Part shown: positions 51,629 through 60,378 of the stretch, in pieces | Position numbering within the stretch: position 1 is the stretch's first letter | Layout: each line of letters opens with the position of its first letter | NCBI GenBank assembly: GCA_030523725.1 | Contig: JAUNHV010000001.1 | Coordinates: forward strand, 62,001-126,000 | Source of the DNA: Synergistaceae bacterium | Lineage (GTDB): Bacteria; Synergistota; Synergistia; Synergistales; Synergistaceae | Length of the DNA: 64,000 bases | Direction of reading: 5' to 3' | The notes under the pieces: model-generated | Databases searched by the model: none | What the model was told of the DNA's origin: nothing | What the model saw: the letters and a program-made list of their open reading frames with translations, nothing else | Program-made: the position numbers and the translations under genes

Positions 51629-52739
51629 TTATAGTATATCTAATTTTTTCTTTAATAGTAAGTATTGAGATATAAATTCATCTATCCCACCATTGAGTAC
51701 AGAAGTTGCGTTAGCATTCTCGAATTTTGTTCTATGATCTTTTACTAACTGAAACGGTTGTAGTATATAAGATCTAATTTGAGAACCCCATTCTATTTTT
51801 TGCTTTCCACTGCCAAGTGTGTCAAGTTCTTTTTGTCTTTCTTTCCGTTTGAGTTCGTATAATTTTGAGGCAAGAACAGTCATTGCAACTGCACGATTTT
51901 GATGCTGGCTTCGTTGTGTTTGGCAAGATACAATTATACCAGTTGGTATATGCGTTATGCGGACAGCTGAGTCAGTCATGTTTACATATTGTCCACCAGC
52001 TCCGCTAGCACGAAATGTATCCATTTTCAAATCTTCTGGTCTTATATCTACCTGTGCACTTTCGGGTAAAACTGGCAAGACCGCTACAGAAGCAAAACTA
52101 GTATGGCGTCTTTTTGCAGCATCAAAAGGAGAAATGCGCACAAGTCTGTGGACTCCTTGTTCGCAGGAAAGATAACCAAAGGCAAATCTACCTGACACTT
52201 TACACGTAATGCTCTTATAGCCAGCCTCGCCACCTTCAAGAGCATCAATCAATGTTACCTTATAGTCATGACGTTCCGCATAGCGAAGATACATGCGGTA
52301 AAGCATGCTTGTCCAATCCTCTGCTTCTGTTCCGCCTGCGCCAGAATGAATTGTAAGTATTGCGTCAGATGTGTCATATTCGCCGTCCAATAAATTTCTT
52401 GTATAAAAGGCTGAAATTTCCTCCGTAAGCGAAATTGCTGTTGTTTGAAATTCAGTCTCCAAGTCGTTATCATCAGAGTCTTTTAGAATTTCAGAAATTG
52501 TCTCTAGGTCTTGAAATTTTTTATCAATTGAGGTATATTCACTAAGTTTCTCCTCGATATCAGAAATTTCTTGCATAACCGATTTGACTTCAGGTGTATT
52601 CCAAAAGTCTTCATCAAGCGTTGCTTGTTTCAATTTTTGTAATCGAGTTTGCAAACTTGTGAGGTCAAAGACTATCCCTCAAATCTATTAAACTTGAGCT
52701 TATGGATTCAAGATATGTTGTTAATGGAAGATTTTGCAT
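51629..52739 (-). CDS. prfB: Peptide chain release factor 2, with programmed +1 frameshift
   Basis: RF2 (about 369 residues after frameshifting) ends translation at UGA and UAA. The first 24 codons start at the ATG at 52739 (AAAGGTGA upstream) and run to CTT TGA. Slipping one base at CTT continues the frame as GAC CTC ACA AGT and on into the main open part. The catalytic GGQ is in RASGAGGQYVNMTDSA, and the stop-recognition SPF is in RISPFDAAKRRH. RF2 controls its own level by this frameshift in many bacteria. The coordinates span both frames, so the length is not a multiple of three. Confidence 0.93.
52664..52682 (-). promoter_or_regulatory. RF2 programmed frameshift site
   Basis: Minus-strand TTGAGGGATAGTCTTTGAC: an internal Shine-Dalgarno-like GAGGG, the slippery CTT, and in-frame TGA followed by C, the weak-termination context typical of prfB. 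The gap from GAGGG to CTT is 5 nt, a little more than the usual 3. Confidence 0.9.
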
Positions 52740-52879
52740 AGGTTCACCTTTTTCAATGAAACTGAGTGGTTTACCGAGGTAAGTGAAACAAGAATATTTA
52801 TTACAATTAGAAATTCAAACAAAAACGACGTATTATACCTCAAAAATTTCAAATTTTCAATTTTAGAGAGAAGATTTTT

Positions 52880-53653
52880 ATGGTTACAGAAAAATTCTGG
52901 GTTAATTTATCACAAAATGATTATTTTCGTGAAATAATTTGTCTTGAAACAGTTTCAAACACTCAAGATTACTTAAAATTGATGGCTCAGAATGGCAAGA
53001 GAGGTCTTGTCTGTGTGGCTCGACATCAAACAAATGGGCTGGGTAGAGCTGGAAGAAAATGGTATAGTGATGAAGAAAATTTAAAATTTTCTATGTTATT
53101 TGATGCATGCATCTCTCCTCAGTTTCTTCCAATAATTTCACTTATTGTAGGAATGGTAGTAAAAGAAACGATAGAAAAACTATATTTGACATCTGTGCAA
53201 TTAAAATGGCCAAATGACATTTTGTTAAATGGTAAGAAAATTTGTGGCATAATTTCGGAGTCTGCTTCTACTAGTAACACAGTAAAATGGATTGTTTGTG
53301 GTGTTGGCGTAAATCTAAATATGAAAAAAGAAAATATTCCAGCTGATTTACACAACATTGCTACATCTCTATTACTTGAAACCAATCTGCAAATTGAAGA
53401 AAATAAATTTCTAGAGATATTTTTAGTTTGTTTTAGTGATTATTTAAGAATTCTTGAGCAAGGTGGAAGCTGCGAATTAATAAAAAAATATCAATCGAGC
53501 TGCGATACCATCGGGAAAAAAATAAATGTTATATTGGAAAATGAAACGAGGACTGGAATTGCTAGCAAAATTGATGAACATGGGGCACTTGTGGTGAAAA
53601 CCGAAAAAGGTGAAGAAGTATTTTGTTCCGCAGATATTGTTCACATTCGTTAA
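52880..53653 (+). CDS. birA: Biotin--[acetyl-CoA-carboxylase] ligase (monofunctional BirA)
   Basis: 257-residue biotin protein ligase that attaches biotin to carboxylases and decarboxylases. The biotinyl-AMP loop is QTNGLGRAGRKWYSD, the catalytic lysine motif is LKWPNDILLNGKKICGI, and VCGVGVNLN follows; the C-terminal SH3-like domain ends the protein. The N-terminal DNA-binding HTH domain of bifunctional BirA is missing, so it should not repress biotin genes itself. GAGAGAAG precedes the ATG. Divergent from prfB. Confidence 0.92.
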   Translation: MVTEKFWVNLSQNDYFREIICLETVSNTQDYLKLMAQNGKRGLVCVARHQTNGLGRAGRKWYSDEENLKFSMLFDACISPQFLPIISLIVGMVVKETIEKLYLTSVQLKWPNDILLNGKKICGIISESASTSNTVKWIVCGVGVNLNMKKENIPADLHNIATSLLLETNLQIEENKFLEIFLVCFSDYLRILEQGGSCELIKKYQSSCDTIGKKINVILENETRTGIASKIDEHGALVVKTEKGEEVFCSADIVHIR

Positions 53654-53692
53654 AAATGCTTGCATAAAATTTTTTAAACGAATAAGATTGTA

Positions 53693-53721
53693 TTGACAAA
53701 TAGGCTTTCTAGTGGTAACAT
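53693..53721 (+). promoter_or_regulatory. Promoter of the tRNA-Gly/Ala/Tyr cluster
   Basis: TTGACA, 17-nt spacer, TAACAT, then TACGTCGCGTTG before the first tRNA. It nearly duplicates the promoter at 24921, including the GC-rich discriminator. Confidence 0.85.
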
Positions 53722-53731
53722 ACGTCGCGTT

Positions 53732-53807
53732 GCGGAAATAGCTCAGCTGGTAGAGCGATGGCCTTCCAAGCCGTAGGTCGCGGGTTCGAGTCCCGTTTTC
53801 CGCTCCA
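53732..53807 (+). tRNA. tRNA-Gly (anticodon TCC)
   Basis: Cloverleaf with acceptor GCGGAAA/TTTCCGC, D-loop AGCTCAGCTGGTAGAGC, anticodon loop CTTCCAA (TCC), T-arm CGGGTTCGAGTCCCG, discriminator T and encoded CCA. It reads GGA. Confidence 0.95.
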
Positions 53808-53837
53808 TTTTTTTATCTTTTGTCCTGCTAGGCAAAT

Positions 53838-53912
53838 GGGGCTGTAGCTCAGTGGGAGAGTGCTTCCTTCGCAAGGAAGAAGTCGAGGGTTCAAATCCCT
53901 TCAGCTCCACCA
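53838..53912 (+). tRNA. tRNA-Ala (anticodon CGC)
   Basis: Acceptor GGGGCTG/CAGCTCC contains the G3-U70 pair that defines alanine identity. Anticodon loop TTCGCAA (CGC), T-arm AGGGTTCAAATCCCT, discriminator A, encoded CCA. It reads GCG. Confidence 0.94.
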
Positions 53913-53919
53913 TTTATAT

Positions 53920-54005
53920 GCTAGTGTGGCCGAGTGGTCAAAGGCAACAGACTGTAAATCTGTCGGCGTGAGCCTACGGTAGTTCGAACCTACCCGCTAG
54001 CACCA
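53920..54005 (+). tRNA. tRNA-Tyr (anticodon GTA), copy 1
   Basis: Class II tRNA with a long variable arm, anticodon loop CTGTAAA (GTA), acceptor GCTAGTG/CGCTAGC, discriminator A and encoded CCA. An identical 86-nt copy lies on the opposite strand at 62677-62762. Confidence 0.95.
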
Positions 54006-54016
54006 TTTGATTATTA

Positions 54017-54042
54017 CCGACTCTTTTTTGAGTCGGTTTTTT
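54017..54042 (+). terminator. Terminator of the tRNA-Gly/Ala/Tyr cluster
   Basis: Stem CCGACTC / GAGTCGG with a 6-nt T loop and a run of six T residues. Confidence 0.9.
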
Positions 54043-54050
54043 ATTTGAGC

Positions 54051-54078
54051 TTGAAATTATTGGGAAAATCCTTATAAT
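54051..54078 (+). promoter_or_regulatory. Promoter for proS-trpS
   Basis: TTGAAA (54051-54056), 16-nt spacer, TATAAT (54073-54078), about 55 nt before proS. No T-box elements are visible in the short leader. Confidence 0.7.
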
Positions 54079-54132
54079 TGCACAGGTCGTCTATGAGAAT
54101 AAAATAGATAAAAAGTTTTGAGGTATTAAGCT

Positions 54133-55575
54133 ATGGCAAAAAATATAACTCCGAAAGAAAATGATTATTCGCAATGGTATTTAGACGTAATAAAAGCTGC
54201 TGAAATGGCTGATTACGCTCCTGTTCGTGGTTGCATGGTTATGCGTCCAACGGGATATGCCTTGTGGGAAGAGATTCAGAAGAAATTTGACAGAGCTTTC
54301 AAAGAGACTGGTCATGAAAATGCAATGTTCCCTCTTTTGATTCCTATTTCTTTTTTGGAAAAGGAAGCTGAGCATGTTGAGGGGTTTGCTCCTGAATGTG
54401 CAGTTGTTACCCATGCTGGCGGTGAAAAGCTGGAGGAGCCCTACGTGGTGAGACCGACATCTGAGACCGTTATCGGTCACATGTATAGCAAATGGATTCA
54501 TTCTTGGCGTGATTTGCCGATTTTAATAAATCAATGGGCTAATGTTATGCGTTGGGAAAAACGCCCACGTCTTTTCTTGCGGACCAGTGAATTTTTGTGG
54601 CAAGAGGGGCACACAGCACATGCTACAAAAGAAGAAGCGGTAGAAGAAACGCTAAAAATGCTTGAAGTCTATCGTCAAATTATGACAGAATACCTTGCGC
54701 TTCCTGTTGTTACAGGAGAAAAGACGGAAGGTGAGCGTTTCCCAGGTGCGGATGATACCTACACTTGTGAAACGATGATGAGTGATGGAAAGGCTCTTCA
54801 AGCAGGCACAAGCCATTTCCTTGGGCAAAATTTTGCACATGCTTTTGATATAAAATTTCAAAATAAAGACGGGGAATTGGAATACGCCTATACAACAAGT
54901 TGGGGTGTTTCAACACGCCTTATTGGTGCTGTCATTATGACCCATTCAGATAACGACGGTCTAATCTTGCCACCTCGCATTGCTCCAACAAAGGTGGCTA
55001 TAATTCCTATATGCAAGGACGAAGAAAAACTTACAAATGAAATCCTGCCACAGGCAGAAAAATTGCAAAAATCTTTGAACGACAAACTTGGTGGTTTCTT
55101 TGTCAAACTGGATAAAAATTTCCACACAAGACCTGGCGACAGATTCTTTGACCATCTGCAAAAGGGAGTTCCACTCCGCATAGAGCTAGGAGAAAAGGAA
55201 GCCGAAACTGGTCAGTTGAGACTTGTTCGTCGTGACACTGGTGAAAAAATTTCCGTTGCGTCAGATGATATTTTGGACGTTATCCCAAAGCTCTTGGAAG
55301 AAATACAAGAAAATCTTTACAACAGAGCCTTACAAAATAGACTTGAAAGAACCACTAAAGCGACAAATTACGACGAGTTCAAAGAAATAATTGACAAAAA
55401 AGGTGGATTTGTGGAAGTTTACTTTGGTGGAACAAAGGAAGACGAGAAAAAAATAAAAGAAGAAACAGGAGCAACACCACGCTGTTATCCTTTAACCAGA
55501 AGTGGAGAAGCGGGGAAATGTTTCTTCACGGGCAAAGAAAATTCACGTCTTTGCATTTTTGCAAAAGCATATTAA
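54133..55575 (+). CDS. proS: Prolyl-tRNA synthetase, archaeal/eukaryote-like short type
   Basis: 480-residue class II synthetase of the ProS type 3 group, without the editing insertion of the long bacterial form. Motif 2 region WANVMRWEKRPRLFLRTSEFLWQEGHTAH and the TSETVIGHMYSKWI and TTSWGVSTRLIGAVIMTHSD (motif 3) blocks are typical. The C-terminal zinc-like domain ends CIFAKAY, as in this group. GAGGT precedes the ATG. It shares a likely transcript with trpS 19 nt downstream. Confidence 0.95.
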   Translation: MAKNITPKENDYSQWYLDVIKAAEMADYAPVRGCMVMRPTGYALWEEIQKKFDRAFKETGHENAMFPLLIPISFLEKEAEHVEGFAPECAVVTHAGGEKLEEPYVVRPTSETVIGHMYSKWIHSWRDLPILINQWANVMRWEKRPRLFLRTSEFLWQEGHTAHATKEEAVEETLKMLEVYRQIMTEYLALPVVTGEKTEGERFPGADDTYTCETMMSDGKALQAGTSHFLGQNFAHAFDIKFQNKDGELEYAYTTSWGVSTRLIGAVIMTHSDNDGLILPPRIAPTKVAIIPICKDEEKLTNEILPQAEKLQKSLNDKLGGFFVKLDKNFHTRPGDRFFDHLQKGVPLRIELGEKEAETGQLRLVRRDTGEKISVASDDILDVIPKLLEEIQENLYNRALQNRLERTTKATNYDEFKEIIDKKGGFVEVYFGGTKEDEKKIKEETGATPRCYPLTRSGEAGKCFFTGKENSRLCIFAKAY

Positions 55576-55594
55576 TTTAGGAGAAGTTTTATAA

Positions 55595-56692
55595 ATGGCA
55601 AAAGTTATGTTGACAGGCGATAGACCAACAGGCAGATTACACCTAGGGCATTATGTTGGTTCACTTCGTCGCAGAGTAGAGCTTCAAAATAGTGGAACAT
55701 TTGACAAGATATTTATAATGATTGCAGATGCACAAGCACTAACTGACAATGCGGAGAACCCTGAAAAGGTTCGTCAAAATATTGTTGAGGTTGCTCTTGA
55801 TTATCTTTCCTGTGGCATTGACCCAACAAAATCTAATATCTTTATACAGTCAATGATTCAAGAATTGACGGAATTGACCTTTTACTACATGAACCTTGTG
55901 ACGGTTGCGCGTTTACAGAGAAACCCAACAGTAAAAGCAGAAATCCAAATGAGAAATTTTGAGGCAACAATTCCTGTTGGTTTTATGACCTACCCCATTA
56001 GCCAAGCGGCAGATATTACAGCCTTTAAGGCAAATGTCGTCCCTGTCGGGGAAGACCAAATGCCAATGCTTGAGCAGTGCAGGGAAATTGTGCATAAATT
56101 TAATTCTGTATATGGTGACACTCTCGTTGAGCCAAATATACTTTTGCCAGATAACAAGGCGTGTTTAAGGCTTCCTGGTACAGACGGAAAGGCAAAAATG
56201 AGTAAATCTCTCGGCAACTGCATATATCTTTCCGATTCTGAACAAGATGTTAAGCAAAAGGTTATGTCAATGTTTACAGACCCGAACCATTTGAAGGTGG
56301 AAGACCCAGGTCAAACAGAGGGAAATCCTGTTTTTATATACCTTGACGCATTCTGTGATGACAGTTACTTTGAAAAATATTGGCAGGATTACAAAAATAT
56401 GGCAGAGCTGAAAGACCATTACCAACGTGGTGGGCTTGGTGACGTTAAGGTTAAAAAATTCCTTAATAACGTTTTGCAAGATGTGTTAGCTCCAATTAGA
56501 GCAGAGCGTAAAAAATGGGAAGCGGACATTCCTGCTGTCTATGACATATTGAAGCAAGGAACAATTGTCGCAGAAGAAGTCGCAAGACAAACGCTAAAAG
56601 AAGTCCGCCACGCAATGAAAATAGATTACTTTGATGACGGAGCCTTGATAAAAGAACAAATAAAAAAATACAGCACAGGTGTAAAACAGTAG
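55595..56692 (+). CDS. trpS: Tryptophanyl-tRNA synthetase
   Basis: 365-residue class I synthetase. HIGH-type motif RPTGRLHLGHYVGSL near the N-terminus and KMSKSLGN in the second third are intact; DEDQ-type GEDQMPMLEQCREI marks the tryptophan pocket. AGGAG precedes the ATG. Its C-terminal part is slightly longer than in short bacterial TrpS. No terminator is obvious after it. Confidence 0.95.
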   Translation: MAKVMLTGDRPTGRLHLGHYVGSLRRRVELQNSGTFDKIFIMIADAQALTDNAENPEKVRQNIVEVALDYLSCGIDPTKSNIFIQSMIQELTELTFYYMNLVTVARLQRNPTVKAEIQMRNFEATIPVGFMTYPISQAADITAFKANVVPVGEDQMPMLEQCREIVHKFNSVYGDTLVEPNILLPDNKACLRLPGTDGKAKMSKSLGNCIYLSDSEQDVKQKVMSMFTDPNHLKVEDPGQTEGNPVFIYLDAFCDDSYFEKYWQDYKNMAELKDHYQRGGLGDVKVKKFLNNVLQDVLAPIRAERKKWEADIPAVYDILKQGTIVAEEVARQTLKEVRHAMKIDYFDDGALIKEQIKKYSTGVKQ

Positions 56693-56886
56693 TTTCCTCA
56701 AAATTTTTAGCGTTTTTATGTGTTTTTGTTTTTGGTATTACTGTATTGAGAGTTTTACTTATGTAAAAAAACTTAACAATTTAATATGTTAAAAGAGACA
56801 AAACAAAAACGTTAGTTTGTGGAACAAATAGCTTATGTTTTGTTTTTTGAGCAAAAATTGCCAAATATAACAACTGCTTTGACAAG

Positions 56887-57036
56887 ATGCAAGGTCGTGT
56901 GGATTTGTTAAGGACAATACGTGAAAAACTATGTTTGTACCTACCATATGTTTATGCAAATGACATTGAAACAGTGGATAAGTATCGAAATATAATCTAC
57001 GAATATTTTTATACGAGATACAATAGTGTGATATAA
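56887..57036 (+). CDS. Possible small ORF (49 codons) in the trpS-ackA gap
   Basis: An ATG-initiated frame of 49 codons lies in the otherwise gene-free 413-nt gap (56693-57105). The peptide has an amphipathic, Leu/Tyr-rich composition (MQGRVDLLRTIREKL, then YVYANDIETVDKYRNIIY). The same frame is open for 14 codons before the ATG without a start codon. No good ribosome-binding site is visible and no family is recognised. It may be a remnant of a longer gene. The rest of the gap is T-rich with no other feature except the ackA terminator. Confidence 0.25.
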   Translation: MQGRVDLLRTIREKLCLYLPYVYANDIETVDKYRNIIYEYFYTRYNSVI

Positions 57037-57056
57037 ACACTAAATAGAAATAAAGA

Positions 57057-57099
57057 AAAAGCCTACATCTAAGAATTCCCCCCCAAGATGTAGGCTTTT
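57057..57099 (-). terminator. Terminator of ackA
   Basis: 14-bp stem AAAAGCCTACATCT / AGATGTAGGCTTTT with a loop that includes seven consecutive C (G on the minus strand), followed on the minus strand by a T-rich tract. Confidence 0.88.
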
Positions 57100-57105
57100 A
57101 TCGTC

Positions 57106-58296
57106 TTATTTTATGCACTCTAATGTGTCTCTTGCAATAACAAGCTCCTCGTTTGTTGGAACAAGCATAACTGTTACCTTTGAATCTGGAGCGGAAATGA
57201 TTTTTTCCTTGCCACGCACCTTGTTAGCTTCCTCGTCAAATTTAATGCCAAGGAACTCCATATCTGCACAGACCTTTTCACGGAAGTCAATTCCGTTTTC
57301 ACCAATGCCGGCTGTGAATACAACCACGTCAAGACCGCCCATTTCTGCTGCGTATGATGCAATGTATTTCTTTACTCCGTTGATTAAAATCTGCAAGGCA
57401 ACCTTTGATTTTTCGTCGCCCTTTTCTGCTGCTTCTTCAATATCTCTCATGTCGCTTGAAATTCCTGTTAATCCAAGCAAGCCGGATTTCTTTTGCACCA
57501 TGTCGCTGACTGCCTTTGCAGAGCCAAGTTGTTCCATTAAGAACACCATTACAGACGGGTCAATGTTGCCACATCTTGTGCCCATGATGAGACCTTCTGC
57601 TGTGCTGAGTCCCATGCTTGTGTCTAGGCATTTACCGCCCTTGACGGCTGCAACGGAACTTCCGTTGCCCAAGTGGCAAGTTACAATACGCAAATCCTTT
57701 GGATCTTTGCCCAAGATTTCTGCTGCACGAGCGGAAACATATCTGTGGCTTGTGCCGTGGAAGCCGTAACGACGGACGGAATTTTTCTCGTAATACTCAT
57801 AAGGAATTGCATATAGGTATGATGCAGATGGCATTGTCTGGTGGAATGATGTGTCAAACACTGCAACGTTTGGTTTACCTGGCAAAACTTCCATAACGGC
57901 TCTGATGCCTTGCAAGTTTGCTGGGTTGTGCAATGGAGCGAGGGTGGAAACTTCTTCAATTCCCTTGATGACTTCTTCTGTAACGAGAACAGACTTTGTA
58001 AATTTCTCTCCACCGTGGACTATTCTGTGTCCTGCTCCTGCCAATTCATCAAAGCTGGCAAGCACACCGAATTCCTTATCTATTAACATATTAAGCACAT
58101 AGCGAATTGCCTCTGTGTGATTCGCAAATGGTACTTCACGTGTTACAGCGTCAAGTCCGATTTTTGTGTGCTTGATTTTTGAGCCATCCATACCAATGCG
58201 CTCAACAAGTCCCTTAGCTAAAACCTTTTCACCATCCATATCAATGACTTGATACTTGAGTGATGAACTACCACAATTCAAAACGAGAATTTTCAT
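57106..58296 (-). CDS. ackA: Acetate kinase
   Basis: 396-residue AckA, which makes ATP from acetyl phosphate in fermentation. N-terminal VLNCGSSSLKYQ (phosphate-binding), FDTSFHQTMP (catalytic Asp), YGFHGTSH and GTRCGNIDPS (catalytic Arg) are all present. The ATG at 58296 was chosen because GGAGGGGG precedes it and the family starts there; an upstream in-frame extension would add unrelated residues. No pta gene is adjacent. Confidence 0.96.
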   Translation of the reverse strand: MKILVLNCGSSSLKYQVIDMDGEKVLAKGLVERIGMDGSKIKHTKIGLDAVTREVPFANHTEAIRYVLNMLIDKEFGVLASFDELAGAGHRIVHGGEKFTKSVLVTEEVIKGIEEVSTLAPLHNPANLQGIRAVMEVLPGKPNVAVFDTSFHQTMPSASYLYAIPYEYYEKNSVRRYGFHGTSHRYVSARAAEILGKDPKDLRIVTCHLGNGSSVAAVKGGKCLDTSMGLSTAEGLIMGTRCGNIDPSVMVFLMEQLGSAKAVSDMVQKKSGLLGLTGISSDMRDIEEAAEKGDEKSKVALQILINGVKKYIASYAAEMGGLDVVVFTAGIGENGIDFREKVCADMEFLGIKFDEEANKVRGKEKIISAPDSKVTVMLVPTNEELVIARDTLECIK

Positions 58297-58431
58297 AACT
58301 TTTCCCCCTCCGTTTTTATTATTTTTATTTTTTTGTGTTAAAATTAACGAACTTTGTGCGAGTGACAACCGCAGAAGTATAGTTTAATTTTGAAAAAATT
58401 TCAATATATCTAGGAAATAAAACAAATTAAA

Positions 58432-59646
58432 ATGAAAAAATACAAGGTTGCTGGCATAATAGCTGAATACAACCCGTTTCACATGGGGCATTTGCACCAT
58501 GTTGCGGAAACAAAGAAACATGCCGAACGTGTTATTGTCGTTATGTCTTCAAATTTTGTGCAACGTGGCGAGCCTGCTCTCTTTGACAAATATGTGCGTT
58601 CAGAAGCGGCTGTCACCTCTGGCTGTGACCTTGTGCTTGAATTACCCGTCGTTGCCTCTTGTCACAATGGTTTTGTCTTTTCAAAATGTGCCGTGGCTCT
58701 TCTTGCAAATACTGGGCTTGTTGATTGTCTTTCTTTTGGCGTAGAAGACACGAATTTTGATGCATCAAAAATTATTGATGTGTTACTTCACGAAGATGAA
58801 GATTTCAAAGCACAGTTAAAAAAATATATGGATGATGGTTACTCATTCATTATGGCACGAAGCCTTGCACTTGAAGAAAAAATCAAGGGGTCAAGTGACT
58901 ACATAAAAGGCAGCAATAACAATTTAGCTCTTTGCTACCGTATGGAATTGGCAGAAAAATTTCCGAATATCTCACCATTGGCAATCAAGCGAGTCGGTAG
59001 TGATTATAACGAAGAACAAGTAGTGGAAATTTCTTCGGCTACGGCATTAAGAAAAGCCTTTGCAAATAATGAAATTGATAGATTTATGGAACAAATCCCC
59101 CCTGCTGCACGAGAAATTTTTTATAGCGCTATTCAAAAGGGACAGTTTGTGTCAAAAGCTGAGTGGAAAAGTGCTTGGCAAACATTGCGAACGCTACTTT
59201 TAACGAAAAGAAATGAGGAAATAAAAGATACTGCAGAAATAAAAGAGGGCTTTGAAAATACATTAAAGCAACATGCACTTACTTCAAACACCTTGGACGA
59301 ATTCATTTCTTCTTGTGTCTCCAAACGCTACACAAAAAGCCGTGTGGCAAGGAATGTTTGTCACGTGTTGTTAAATTACAAAGAAAAATTAAACAGACAG
59401 GTTCAAGATAACATTTTGCCTTACATAAAGCCACTTGCCATGAATGAAGCAGGGCGTGAACTTTTGCGAGAAATGAAAAATTGTGCAAAGTTACCGATTG
59501 TTACAACTTATGGCACTGCCTCGTGTGTGAGTGATTTTGCTAGGGAAGTAAGTGCTTTTGAACTTGCCTCATGCGAAATATGGAAAGGGCTTGCAAAAAA
59601 TCCGATATTAGGTAGTTGCAATGCAGAAAAAATACGAATAAAATGA
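58432..59646 (+). CDS. tmcAL: tRNA(Met) cytidine acetate ligase TmcAL
   Basis: 404-residue nucleotidyltransferase-fold enzyme of the YlbM/TmcAL family, which uses acetate and ATP to form N4-acetylcytidine at the wobble position of elongator tRNA-Met. The HIGH-like motif is IIAEYNPFHMGHLHHV, followed by VMSSNFVQRGEPALFDK and DLVLELP. An acetate-using enzyme divergently placed next to ackA is common. It overlaps the chromate-transporter-like gene by 4 nt. Confidence 0.93.
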   Translation: MKKYKVAGIIAEYNPFHMGHLHHVAETKKHAERVIVVMSSNFVQRGEPALFDKYVRSEAAVTSGCDLVLELPVVASCHNGFVFSKCAVALLANTGLVDCLSFGVEDTNFDASKIIDVLLHEDEDFKAQLKKYMDDGYSFIMARSLALEEKIKGSSDYIKGSNNNLALCYRMELAEKFPNISPLAIKRVGSDYNEEQVVEISSATALRKAFANNEIDRFMEQIPPAAREIFYSAIQKGQFVSKAEWKSAWQTLRTLLLTKRNEEIKDTAEIKEGFENTLKQHALTSNTLDEFISSCVSKRYTKSRVARNVCHVLLNYKEKLNRQVQDNILPYIKPLAMNEAGRELLREMKNCAKLPIVTTYGTASCVSDFAREVSAFELASCEIWKGLAKNPILGSCNAEKIRIK

Positions 59647-60353
59647 AATTAAATTTTGACAAAATAAGAAAAAAAATAATGAATAACAAATTACTGTATT
59701 GTGTGGATAAATACAGAAAAATTGTGCGTTCAAGAGCCTATGACTTACTGATGCTTTTTCATGCTTTTTTCAGAATTGGCTCAATGAGTTTTGGCAGTGG
59801 ACTTACCATGATTCCTATCTTGCAAGCGGAGCTTGTGGAGAAACGCCACTGGGTAAAGGTAGAAGATTTGCTCAATTACTACGCATTATGTCAGGGACTT
59901 CCGGGAATAATGATGGTAAATATCTCATGTTTTGTTGGTTATCAAAGAGGAAAGAAGCTTGGATCAATTGTGGCAGCATTAGGGGTTGTGACACCAAGCA
60001 TAATAATCATAACGGGGCTTGCTAAACTATTTACAAATTATTCAACAAATCCATATATTACCCACGCACTTAATGCAGTTTCTGCCTGTGTTTGTGCCTT
60101 GATTTTTAGTGCTACCGTTACAATGTTTAGAAGGGTAATTAAGGATATTTTTTCCTTTATTGTATTTGCTGTTGTTCTTTCTTTAACCCTCTTATATAAA
60201 CCTTCTCCTGTTATAATTATTCCTGTTTCTCTTGTGGTAGGTATAGTGTATTGTAAAGTATATAGAATGATTGAGGGCAAATGGAAACAAAAACTTTCCC
60301 AAGAGATAGATAGCAATGATAATTTTGATTTAGATTTTTCATCAAGATCTTAA
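59643..60353 (+). CDS. Chromate transporter-family protein, first half
   Basis: 236 residues with a basic N-terminal extension of about 35 residues and one CHR domain: FFRIGSMSFGSGLTMIPIL, WVKVEDLLNYYALCQGLPG and SCFVGYQRGKKLG. Half-size CHR proteins work as pairs. The real substrate in anaerobes is probably an oxyanion such as sulfate and not chromate; this is inference. The ATG overlaps the tmcAL stop (ATGA). A polar C-terminal tail follows the last helix. Confidence 0.85.
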   Translation: MKLNFDKIRKKIMNNKLLYCVDKYRKIVRSRAYDLLMLFHAFFRIGSMSFGSGLTMIPILQAELVEKRHWVKVEDLLNYYALCQGLPGIMMVNISCFVGYQRGKKLGSIVAALGVVTPSIIIITGLAKLFTNYSTNPYITHALNAVSACVCALIFSATVTMFRRVIKDIFSFIVFAVVLSLTLLYKPSPVIIIPVSLVVGIVYCKVYRMIEGKWKQKLSQEIDSNDNFDLDFSSRS

Positions 60354-60378
60354 AATTTTAGAGAAATGGACATAAAAC

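Noticed and set aside
52655-52739. prfB as a truncated or pseudogene because its main frame lacks an ATG
   Set aside because: The CTT TGA C slip site and an upstream 24-codon start in the other frame show normal RF2 programmed frameshifting.
57113-57769. 218-codon frame opposite ackA
   Set aside because: Shadow of the conserved ackA codons; no ribosome-binding site or recognisable domain.
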